DNA of 6,723 bases from Synechococcales cyanobacterium PMM_0073. Lineage in GTDB: Bacteria > Cyanobacteriota > Cyanobacteriia > Elainellales > Elainellaceae. A program made the position numbers and the translations under genes. Under the pieces are notes generated by a model. That model was not told the DNA's origin and did no database searches. It was given only the letters and a program-made list of their open reading frames with translations. Positions within the stretch are counted from its first letter, which is position 1. The number at the start of each line of letters is the position of its first letter. The stretch is taken from assembly GCA_949127695.1 (NCBI GenBank), contig CASBQH010000221.1, positions 1-6,723 of the forward strand, in the 5' to 3' direction. Below are positions 1-5,394 of this stretch, piece by piece.

Positions 1-236
1 CTTCCGGCGGGCTGCGAACGGGGCTAGATATTGCCAAAGCGCTGGCGCTGGGGGCAGATTTGGCCGGACTGGCGCTGCCGTTTTTGCAGGCGGCAGCAGA
101 GTCAGAGCTGGCGTTGCAGGAGCTAGTCGAAACGCTGGAGGCCGAAATTGCCACCGTGCTATTCTGCACCAGCAGCGCCAGCATCGCCGACCTGCGAACG
201 GGCAGGCTAGAATCTGTAGCGAGCCATAGACAGTAA
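1..236 (+). CDS. fni: Type 2 isopentenyl-diphosphate delta-isomerase, C-terminal end (partial)
   Basis: The window opens inside this gene. The frame begins with the codon at position 3 and ends at TAA 234-236, leaving 77 residues. The visible piece begins [20 protein letters not shown], followed by [12 protein letters not shown]. This is the glycine-rich strand and helix of a TIM barrel that holds the FMN phosphate in type 2 IPP isomerases (IDI-2, Fni). Family knowledge: the cytosolic FMN- and NADPH-dependent enzyme interconverts IPP and DMAPP, feeding carotenoid, phytol and quinone synthesis; cyanobacteria use this type. The tail after the barrel (about residues 29-77 of the fragment) is mostly helical and less conserved. 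sppA follows after 37 bases with no obvious terminator, so the two may be co-transcribed. Related FMN-dependent barrel enzymes share the GG(I/L)R motif, so the exact call rests on the whole SGGLR...ALGAD...ALP stretch. Confidence 0.87.
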   Translation, partial: SGGLRTGLDIAKALALGADLAGLALPFLQAAAESELALQELVETLEAEIATVLFCTSSASIADLRTGRLESVASHRQ

Positions 237-273
237 ATATACGCCTCACTCTTATTCTTTATTTTTAGAATCA

Positions 274-2094
274 ATGCGCGATTTTTTAAAGCAGACTTTT
301 GCCACCGTTACCGGCATCTTCCTGTTTCTGTTCCTCAGCGGACTGGGGCTGACCGTGCTGCTGGTGGCCATTACAGCTGCGGCCAGAGAGGCCAGCTCGC
401 GGGTTGAGAAAGATTCAGTCCTCACCTTTGATCTTCAGCAGGAGATCACCGATGCCAACCCCAGCAGCAATCCGGGTGAGGCGCTAGGGCAGGCGATTTC
501 TGGCACCAGCCCGCGCAACACAATCGCCCTCCGCACGGTGCTAGAAACGCTGGATCAAGCCGCCAAAGATGATCGGATCACTGGCCTCTATCTCTCTGGC
601 AACGGCAGCGGCACTGGGCTGGCGACATTGCAAGAAGTGCGGCAGGCGCTGCAAAAATTCCGGGAGTCAGGCAAGCCGATCATTGCCTATGACACCACGG
701 GCTGGAGCGAGAAAGCATATTATTTGGCCTCGGTGGCGGATCAAATTTTGCTCAACCCAACCGCGACCTTAGAGCTGAACGGCTTTAGCTTAGAAACCAC
801 ATTTTTTGGCGGCGCGTTTCAAAAATATGGGATTGCCGTCCAGCCGATCCGAGCCGGAAAATATAAGTCGGCAGTTGAACCCTTTACCCGCACTGAGAAT
901 AGCCCAGAAGCCAAAGAAGAGAGCCAAAAGCTGCTGTCTGATCTGTGGAATGAGTTTTTGGGCGCGACTGCCAAAAGCCGCAGCCTTAAGCCCGAACAGA
1001 TCCAGACCATTGCCGACCAGCAGGGGCTGCTGCTGCCCGAACAGGCGCTGTCGGCGAAGCTGATTGATAAGGTGATGCAGGAAGACGAAGTGCTGAGCGA
1101 ACTGCAAGACCTGACGGGTGAAGCCAAAGATGACGACTCATTTCGGCAGGTGAGCCTGAGTAACTATGCCAGAGCCGTCGAGCTGTCAAATCGGCAGCGC
1201 GTTAGCCCCAACAAAGTGGCGCTGGTCTATGCAGAGGGCGAAATTGTCAGCGGCAACGGCACGCCTAGCACGATTGGCGGCGACCAGCTGACGACGCTGC
1301 TGCGCCAGCTGCGGCAAGATGACGAGGTGAAGGCCGTGGTGCTGCGGGTGAACAGTCCCGGCGGCAGCGCCACGGCTTCGGCCTTAATTGCCAGAGAAGT
1401 GGAGCTAATTAAGCAGAAGAAGCCGATCATTGCCTCAATGGGCAGCTATGCGGCCTCCGGCGGCTATCAAATTTCGACCTATGCTAGCCAAATTTTTGCG
1501 GCTCCCAGCACAATCACCGGCTCAATTGGCGTGTTTGGCCTGTTGCCCAACGTCAAAGAGCTGGCCAACAAAAATGGCATCACCTGGGATGTGGTGAAGA
1601 CGGCCAAGCTGGCAGATGGCAATACGATTACTCGCCCCCGGACGCCGCAGGAGCTGGCGATTGCCCAGCAGATCGTCGATCGGCTGTACGAGCAGTTTTT
1701 GCAGTTTGTCTCAGAGTCACGCCCAATTTCCAGCCAAAAGGTGGCCGAAATTGCCCAAGGCCGGGTTTGGTCTGGCACAGCCGCTAAAAGTCTCGGCTTG
1801 GTCGATCAGCTCGGCGGGCTGGAGGCTGCGATTCAGGCGGCGGTGGAGGCGGCAAAGCTGGGCGACGACTGGCAGCTGGAAGAATATCCGCAGAATAAGT
1901 CACTAGAATCGCGGCTGTTTCGGAAACTGCTCAGCGGTCGCGCCAGCTTAGAGAGTTTGGGCTTGAGCAGTCCAGCTCAGCCCCCAGTCATGGCCGAGCT
2001 GAAGCGACTGCAAGCCGACCTAAGCATTTTGCAGCTGATGAACGATCCGCATGGAGCCTACAGCCGCCTGCCGTTTGAGCTAGAAATTGATTGA
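274..2094 (+). CDS. sppA: Signal peptide peptidase SppA, 67K type (protease IV)
   Basis: This is a complete 606-residue member of the S49 peptidase family, close to the roughly 610-620 residues of long bacterial SppA. A hydrophobic segment at about residues 9-36 anchors it in the membrane. The two S49 repeats follow, at about 95-290 and 310-520. The first carries YKSAVEPF with the predicted general-base Lys198. The second carries RVNSPGGS (358-365) and AASGGY with the predicted nucleophile Ser395; these match the Ser/Lys dyad of E. coli SppA. The later TGSIGVFG motif is also intact. The family cleaves remnant signal peptides and other membrane or misfolded proteins. In Synechocystis an SppA homologue has been linked to phycobilisome loss and high-light acclimation. 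The ATG at 274 is chosen because it places the membrane segment directly at the N-terminus; no Shine-Dalgarno is visible. It lies 37 bases after fni, so it may share its transcript. Confidence 0.96.
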   Translation: MRDFLKQTFATVTGIFLFLFLSGLGLTVLLVAITAAAREASSRVEKDSVLTFDLQQEITDANPSSNPGEALGQAISGTSPRNTIALRTVLETLDQAAKDDRITGLYLSGNGSGTGLATLQEVRQALQKFRESGKPIIAYDTTGWSEKAYYLASVADQILLNPTATLELNGFSLETTFFGGAFQKYGIAVQPIRAGKYKSAVEPFTRTENSPEAKEESQKLLSDLWNEFLGATAKSRSLKPEQIQTIADQQGLLLPEQALSAKLIDKVMQEDEVLSELQDLTGEAKDDDSFRQVSLSNYARAVELSNRQRVSPNKVALVYAEGEIVSGNGTPSTIGGDQLTTLLRQLRQDDEVKAVVLRVNSPGGSATASALIAREVELIKQKKPIIASMGSYAASGGYQISTYASQIFAAPSTITGSIGVFGLLPNVKELANKNGITWDVVKTAKLADGNTITRPRTPQELAIAQQIVDRLYEQFLQFVSESRPISSQKVAEIAQGRVWSGTAAKSLGLVDQLGGLEAAIQAAVEAAKLGDDWQLEEYPQNKSLESRLFRKLLSGRASLESLGLSSPAQPPVMAELKRLQADLSILQLMNDPHGAYSRLPFELEID

Positions 2095-2221
2095 GCTGCT
2101 CGTAAAGTCGTGAAATTAATGCATAAATATGTACAAGATTTGTGTGAAAACTTTACAGACAAACCAGTATGCAAAACAGATGTCGCTGGCTACAATCAGT
2201 CAGCCTTTAGCGGATGAACTC

Positions 2222-2419
2222 ATGAATTCAGCAATTCGCCCCCAGCCTTGGTGCTTAATCTGCCTCCAGCCTAGCCTGCATCATCTCGTGCTCAGTCGGT
2301 TTCAGCGCCGCCACGATGCTGAAGCCCACCTCAAGGTAATGCAGCAAATCATGCCAAACTCTAGCTATATGGTGATGTTTGACGAGGCGGACTTAGCCGA
2401 AGATGCAATTCTGGCTTGA
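2222..2419 (+). CDS. Small conserved-looking hypothetical protein (65 aa)
   Basis: I do not recognise a function. The chosen start is the ATG at 2222, giving 65 residues. In-frame ATGs at 2129 (96 aa) and 2180 (79 aa) are alternatives. The 2222 start is preferred because a weak GGA lies nine bases upstream and because the protein-like part starts there: RPQPWCLICLQP (6-17), then an Arg-rich helix-prone stretch RFQRRHDAEAHLKVMQQI (26-43), then a hydrophobic strand and an acidic tail (MVMFDEADLAED, 50-61). From memory, cyanobacterial genomes carry short proteins with a PQPWC start and an R-x-RRxDAEAHL core, so this is probably a real family member, but that was not checked by search. No signal peptide or membrane segment is seen. 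The two cysteines (11 and 14) form a CxxC, too little alone to call a metal site. It lies in its own intergenic setting between sppA and another small gene. Confidence 0.62.
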   Translation: MNSAIRPQPWCLICLQPSLHHLVLSRFQRRHDAEAHLKVMQQIMPNSSYMVMFDEADLAEDAILA

Positions 2420-2517
2420 AGTATCAAGATTCGTCTAAAGATTTACGAGGTTCTGTAGAGATTTTGTAGCTCTTATATCATCTTGTGTCGGGACGGATCT
2501 GGTATCTATTGAGCAGC

Positions 2518-2536
2518 TAAGATAAAAAAAATCTTA
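2518..2536. repeat. A-tract palindrome upstream of a small gene
   Basis: TAAGAT (2518-2523) and ATCTTA (2531-2536) are perfect inverted copies around a run of seven A. The element ends 15 bases before the ATG at 2552, just ahead of its Shine-Dalgarno. The stem has only one G-C pair per arm, so it is a poor terminator. It could be a protein-binding operator, a bent A-tract, or chance in AT-rich DNA. Confidence 0.35.
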
Positions 2537-2541
2537 AGTTT

Positions 2542-2545
2542 GAGG
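2542..2545 (+). promoter_or_regulatory. Shine-Dalgarno deciding the start at 2552
   Basis: GAGG stands six bases before the ATG at 2552. This spacing favours the ATG over an in-frame TTG at 2540, which would otherwise add four residues and would overlap the ribosome binding site. Confidence 0.6.
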
Positions 2546-2551
2546 TTGCCC

Positions 2552-2779
2552 ATGAGTCCTACAATGCTGCGACGAGTTTGGTCATTAATTGACGGGATTC
2601 GCTCTACCGTGCCGCTGGCGCTCGATGACAGGAGCCTAGAGCAATGGCTGCTGCGCCAGCTGCGCTCAGAGCAACCTCTGGGCGAGGGCAGTGGCTCTGA
2701 GGCAGATCTGCTCAGCGACTATATTCACAGTCGCCTGCCCATGATTCGAGAATTTGCTCAAGAGAGACAGCCCGCCTGA
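2552..2779 (+). CDS. Small hypothetical protein, helical and soluble (75 aa)
   Basis: I do not recognise a defined function. The protein has 75 residues from the ATG at 2552, which has a well-placed GAGG six bases upstream. It reads as two amphipathic helical regions (about 5-18 and 25-40: MLRRVWSLIDGIR and LDDRSLEQWLLRQL), then a Gly/Ser-rich turn (43-49), then a last helix (50-71) containing LLSDYIHSRLPMIREFAQER. From memory, similar short cyanobacterial proteins have an LDD.SL.QWLL.QL core and a Y(I)xSRLxLIRxxAQxR end, so it looks like a conserved lineage protein; a search was not run. There is no signal peptide, membrane segment or cysteine. It is 132 bases after the preceding small gene and is followed by the regulatory gap before aapJ. 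It may have its own promoter, but I see no convincing -35/-10 pair. Confidence 0.68.
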   Translation: MSPTMLRRVWSLIDGIRSTVPLALDDRSLEQWLLRQLRSEQPLGEGSGSEADLLSDYIHSRLPMIREFAQERQPA

Positions 2780-2799
2780 GCTGTCTGAGCTTGAGCAAT

Positions 2800-2825
2800 C
2801 GGGTTCCAATCACGGGTTCTAATCA
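2800..2825. repeat. Tandem 13-base direct repeat
   Basis: CGGGTTCCAATCA (2800-2812) is followed with no gap by CGGGTTCTAATCA (2813-2825), twelve of thirteen bases identical. It lies about 67 bases upstream of the NtcA site. It may be a simple slippage duplication or a pair of protein-binding half sites. Confidence 0.6.
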
Positions 2826-2891
2826 ATTAATTCAGCATCACTTTTGCATCCTCACCTTAAGCAATTAATCTAATTCATCAAGCTAAAAACT

Positions 2892-2931
2892 GTAAAGCAG
2901 GATACATCTTGAAGCGCCAAACCATTAGACT
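2892..2931 (+). promoter_or_regulatory. NtcA-activated promoter for the amino-acid transporter operon
   Basis: GTA (2892-2894), eight bases, then TAC (2903-2905) is a perfect match to the NtcA recognition palindrome. After 20 bases comes TAGACT (2926-2931), which fits the TAN3T -10 box. The whole therefore satisfies the known cyanobacterial consensus GTAN8TAC-N20-24-TAN3T. The predicted transcript start is near 2938-2940, which places the NtcA dyad at about -41 as in class II activation. NtcA, with 2-oxoglutarate, activates nitrogen-scavenging genes when ammonium is low. An amino-acid importer directly downstream is a sensible target. The spacer is at the short end of the range. The leader to aapJ would be about 116-118 bases. 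Confidence 0.72.
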
Positions 2932-2954
2932 GTGGAAACAGTTGAAGCGCCAAA
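2909..2954. repeat. Two exact copies of a 13-base element flanking the -10 box
   Basis: TTGAAGCGCCAAA occurs at 2909-2921 and again at 2942-2954, exact over all 13 bases, 33 bases apart start to start (about three helical turns). The first copy lies between the NtcA site and its -10 box; the second covers the start of the predicted leader and directly abuts the second NtcA-like site. Each copy has an imperfect dyad of TTG...CAA type. This placement would suit an operator pair for a repressor or co-regulator, but an accidental duplication cannot be excluded. Confidence 0.6.
2929..2942. repeat. Short palindrome over the predicted transcription start
   Basis: ACTGT (2929-2933) and ACAGT (2938-2942) are inverted copies around GGAA. 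The element overlaps the end of the predicted -10 box and the predicted start site, and sits between the two 13-base repeats. With a five-base arm it may be chance. Confidence 0.35.
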
Positions 2955-2997
2955 GTTGGAATTGATACTTCTGCTTGCAAAAAACTTGGTCTAGCCT
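2955..2997 (+). promoter_or_regulatory. Second, relaxed NtcA-like site with a -10-like box
   Basis: GTT (2955-2957), eight bases, then TAC (2966-2968) fits the relaxed GTN10AC form of the NtcA site. TAGCCT (2992-2997) follows after 23 bases and fits TAN3T. It is weaker than the upstream site because the first triplet is imperfect and the -10 box is poor. Its centre is 63 bases (six helical turns) from the centre of the first site. It could be a second promoter, a site where bound NtcA affects transcripts from the first promoter, or chance. Confidence 0.33.
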
Positions 2998-3055
2998 GAG
3001 CTTGATTTTATGATTAGCTCAACTGCTGTTCATTTGGTGAGTGTAATAAGGTTCT

Positions 3056-4108
3056 ATGCGTAAATGGATTTCTCTGCTGTTGGCGACAGTGCTCACAGCG
3101 ACGGTTGCAGTAGCCTGCGCCTCTTCTAGCGATACAGCGGCTGGCGGCGATGCGGGCGGTGGCGAGAGTGAGCTGACTAAGGTGATTAATCGCGGCTCTC
3201 TGGTCTGCGGCGTCAACGGCCAGCTTCCAGGCTTTAGCTTTGTCGATAGCAAGGGCGAATATTCGGGCATGGATGCCGACTACTGTCGCGCTATTGCCGC
3301 CGCTCTGTTTGATGACCCTTCCAAAGTTGAGTTTCGTAACCTCAGCGCTCAAGAGCGCTTTACGGCCTTGGCCGCAGGCGAAGTCGATGTCTTGATCCGC
3401 AACACGACTTGGACGATTAACCGCGATACGGCGCTGGGCTTGGAGTTTATGCCCACTACGTTTTTTGACGGTCAGGGCATGCTGGTCACTAACGCATCTG
3501 GCGTCAAAGATCTAAAAGGGCTGAGCGGTAAGTCTATCTGCGTTCAGTCAGGCACGACCACTGAGCAAAACTTGACCGATAACTTCCGCAAGCAGAATAT
3601 CCCGTTCACGCCGGTGGTGTTTGACGATGAAGATGCGCTCTATTCGGCCTTTACGCAGGGTCGCTGTCAGGCGGCTACCTCAGATCGCTCGCAGCTGACG
3701 GCGCGGCGCAAGTCACTGCCCAACCCCGACAACTATGCGGTGCTAGATGAGGTGATCTCGAAGGAGCCTTTAGGAGCTGCGGTTCGCAACAACGATTCTA
3801 AGTGGGCAGATGCCGTCAAGTGGATTACCTACAGCACCTTCCAAGCCGAAGAGCTGGGTATTACCCAAGCCTCGCTCGCCCAAGCGGAGTCTAGCAAAGA
3901 CCCAGAGGTGCAGCGGCTATTGGGCAAAGAAGGTACGCTGGGCACCGACATGGGACTGCCCAATGATTTTGCGGCCAGAGTGATTAAGGCTGTGGGCAAC
4001 TACGGCGAAATCTACGATCGCAATATCGGCAAGCCGTTTACCCTAGAGCGCGGCTTGAACAATCTCTGGACAAAAGGTGGACTGATCTATTCTCCGCCGT
4101 TCCGCTAG
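3056..4108 (+). CDS. aapJ: Amino-acid ABC transporter, substrate-binding lipoprotein (AapJ/NatF type)
   Basis: This 350-residue protein captures amino acids outside the inner membrane and delivers them to the AapQ/AapM channel. Residues 1-20 form a signal peptide (MRKW, then a hydrophobic core). AVAC at 18-21 is a somewhat relaxed lipobox, so lipid attachment at Cys21 is likely. A Gly/Ser/Ala-rich linker (22-38) leads to a type 2 periplasmic binding fold. Family signatures are GVNGQLPGFSF (52-62), GMDADYCRAIAAALF (71-85), LIRNTTWTINRD (113-124; Arg115 is a likely ligand contact) and VQSGTTTE (163-170). Cysteines 51, 77, 162 and 204 occupy positions typical of AapJ-like proteins and could form disulfides. 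The length matches AapJ, which is longer than the HisJ type. In Anabaena the equivalent is NatF, for acidic and neutral polar amino acids; the exact substrate cannot be read here. An NtcA-type promoter lies upstream and a strong hairpin downstream. Confidence 0.93.
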   Translation: MRKWISLLLATVLTATVAVACASSSDTAAGGDAGGGESELTKVINRGSLVCGVNGQLPGFSFVDSKGEYSGMDADYCRAIAAALFDDPSKVEFRNLSAQERFTALAAGEVDVLIRNTTWTINRDTALGLEFMPTTFFDGQGMLVTNASGVKDLKGLSGKSICVQSGTTTEQNLTDNFRKQNIPFTPVVFDDEDALYSAFTQGRCQAATSDRSQLTARRKSLPNPDNYAVLDEVISKEPLGAAVRNNDSKWADAVKWITYSTFQAEELGITQASLAQAESSKDPEVQRLLGKEGTLGTDMGLPNDFAARVIKAVGNYGEIYDRNIGKPFTLERGLNNLWTKGGLIYSPPFR

Positions 4109-4115
4109 AGATCAA

Positions 4116-4144
4116 GGCGGGATCGCTCACAGCAGCATCCCGCC
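4116..4144 (+). terminator. Strong hairpin between aapJ and aapQ (partial terminator or mRNA stabiliser)
   Basis: GGCGGGAT (4116-4123) and ATCCCGCC (4137-4144) are perfect inverted copies. The stem can be extended by GCT (4125-4127) with AGC (4134-4136), leaving one bulged C and a six-base loop. T-rich sequence follows (4147-4165) but is broken by CGG and G, so termination should be incomplete. It starts only seven bases after the aapJ stop. Such hairpins after the binding-protein gene in ABC operons commonly protect the upstream mRNA or reduce read-through, raising binding protein over permease. Which role applies here is inferred. Confidence 0.7.
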
Positions 4145-4195
4145 CCTTCGGTTTGTTTTATCCTTTTCTGATCGCCCCAAATCACGCCCTAAATT

Positions 4196-5350
4196 ATGGA
4201 AGAGCATAAGGTGCCGCTTTGGCGGGATGATCGATTCTTAAAGATCGCTGGCCAAGTCTTGGTAATGCTGATTGTGCTAATTGTGGCAGCAGTCATTGTC
4301 AACAACGTTACCGTCAATTTTCGCAGGCTGGGGCTGAATTTCGGCTTCGGCTTCATGTCAAATCCGGCCTCGTTTGGCATCGGCGATTCGGCCATCCCTT
4401 ATACCTCCACTGACTCCTTTGGGCGAGCGCTGCTGGTGGGTCTAGTCAACACCCTGCGTGTCGTGGTATTTGGCATCTTTTTTGCCACCATTTTGGGAAT
4501 CATCGTCGGGATTGCCCGCCTGTCAGACAACTGGCTAGTTCGCAAACTTGCTTCGATCTACGTCGAGATTTTTCGCAACACGCCGCTGCTGCTGCAATTA
4601 TTCTTTATCTATACGGTCGGCTTTCTGTCACTGCCTAGAGTGGCTGATTCAGTGCAGCTCCCCGGTCCAACATTTCTTTCAAATCAGGGGATCTATCTGC
4701 CCTGGCCCACGGGTTCAGCCCGCAGCCTGATTGCGCTAGCTTTGCTGATTGCCAGTCTGGCGCTAGTCATTTTCTTCTGGCAGCGACGCTTAAAAGTCAT
4801 GGAGCTAGAGGGCGCATCCGGCAACGGCTACCGTAACCTGCTGTTTGGCTTGGGCGCAGTTGGGCTGCTGGCGCTGCTGTTTGGCCTAGAGTGGCAGGCT
4901 CCGGCCTTTGCCAATGAAGCCGTGACGGGCGGGCTGCATCTATCCAGCGAATTTGGCGCACTGCTGCTGGGGCTGGTGCTTTACACGGCAGCTTTCATTG
5001 CTGAAACGGTGCGAGCGGGCATTCAATCAGTCTCTAAAGGCCAGTGGGAAGCTTCTAAGGCTTTGGGCGTCAACTCTGGGCAAGCAATGCGGCTGGTGAT
5101 TTTTCCGCAGGCGCTGCGGGTGATGATTCCACCTTTAACCAGCGAATTTCTTAACTTGGCCAAAAACTCTAGTCTGGCCGCAGGCATCGCCTATGGCGAT
5201 GTCTATCAAATTGCTACCACGATTAACAACCAGACCGGTCGCGTGATTGAAGTGGTGATTCTCGTCATGATCACTTATCTAACGATCAACCTGATTATTT
5301 CGCTGGGGATGAATCTGCTCAACCAGCGTGTCCAGATCACCGAACGCTAG
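4196..5350 (+). CDS. aapQ: Amino-acid ABC transporter permease (AapQ/NatG type)
   Basis: This 384-residue inner-membrane protein forms half of the translocation channel. It belongs to the long AapQ/BztB branch of the HisM-type permeases: besides the permease core it has an N-terminal membrane segment (about 17-37) and an inserted stretch with two further hydrophobic segments (about 177-195 and 213-231). Core features are the segment 78-108, IFRNTPLLLQLFF (125-137), AAFIAETVRAGI (265-276) and the EAA loop E285-A-S-K-A-L-G291 ending VIFP (301-304), which docks on the ATPase. The C-terminal segment is at about 353-376. The ATG at 4196 gives the expected charged cytoplasmic start before the first membrane segment, though no Shine-Dalgarno is seen. 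It follows aapJ by 87 bases with the hairpin between, and precedes aapM by 44 bases. NatG is the likely Anabaena counterpart. Confidence 0.93.
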   Translation: MEEHKVPLWRDDRFLKIAGQVLVMLIVLIVAAVIVNNVTVNFRRLGLNFGFGFMSNPASFGIGDSAIPYTSTDSFGRALLVGLVNTLRVVVFGIFFATILGIIVGIARLSDNWLVRKLASIYVEIFRNTPLLLQLFFIYTVGFLSLPRVADSVQLPGPTFLSNQGIYLPWPTGSARSLIALALLIASLALVIFFWQRRLKVMELEGASGNGYRNLLFGLGAVGLLALLFGLEWQAPAFANEAVTGGLHLSSEFGALLLGLVLYTAAFIAETVRAGIQSVSKGQWEASKALGVNSGQAMRLVIFPQALRVMIPPLTSEFLNLAKNSSLAAGIAYGDVYQIATTINNQTGRVIEVVILVMITYLTINLIISLGMNLLNQRVQITER

Positions 5351-5394
5351 AATCCGCCGCTCTCATTCTGCTCAAATCTCTATCCTGCTAAGCC

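Larger units (their letters stand above)
2780..3055. other. Gene-free regulatory gap upstream of the transporter operon
   Basis: No plausible coding frame is seen in these 276 bases, which are visibly richer in A and T than the flanking genes. In order they hold TGAGCT-type short repeats (2776-2796), a tandem 13-base repeat (2800-2825), AT-rich sequence with two copies of CAATTAAT (2824-2831 and 2862-2869), an NtcA-type promoter (2892-2931), two copies of a 13-base element (2909-2954), a second NtcA-like site (2955-2968) with a -10-like box (2992-2997), and an inverted repeat TGAGCT/AGCTCA (2997-3002 and 3016-3021). AAGG at 3048-3051 may serve as a closely spaced Shine-Dalgarno for aapJ. Confidence 0.75.

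Noticed and set aside
790..1127. Minus-strand open frames of about 100 codons inside sppA
   Set aside because: They lie wholly inside a well-identified gene, have no family-like composition, and arise from codon bias of the + strand.
2102..2156. Inverted repeat GTAAAGT/ACTTTAC after sppA, considered as a terminator
   Set aside because: The arms are seven bases, separated by 41 bases and AT-rich, with no following T run, so it is not a credible terminator and may be chance.
2449..2477. GTA-like triplets before the 2552 gene, considered as an NtcA site
   Set aside because: The spacing gives GTA-N8-GTA, not GTA-N8-TAC, and no properly spaced TAN3T box supports it.
2771..2803. CCCG...CGGG plus TGAGCT repeats after the 75-aa gene, considered as a terminator
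   Set aside because: The outer stem is four bases with a poor inner fold and no T run follows.
3014..3352. Minus-strand open frame of 112 codons over the aapJ start and its leader
   Set aside because: It overlaps the signal-peptide region of aapJ antisense, has no recognisable domain, and its composition mirrors aapJ codons.
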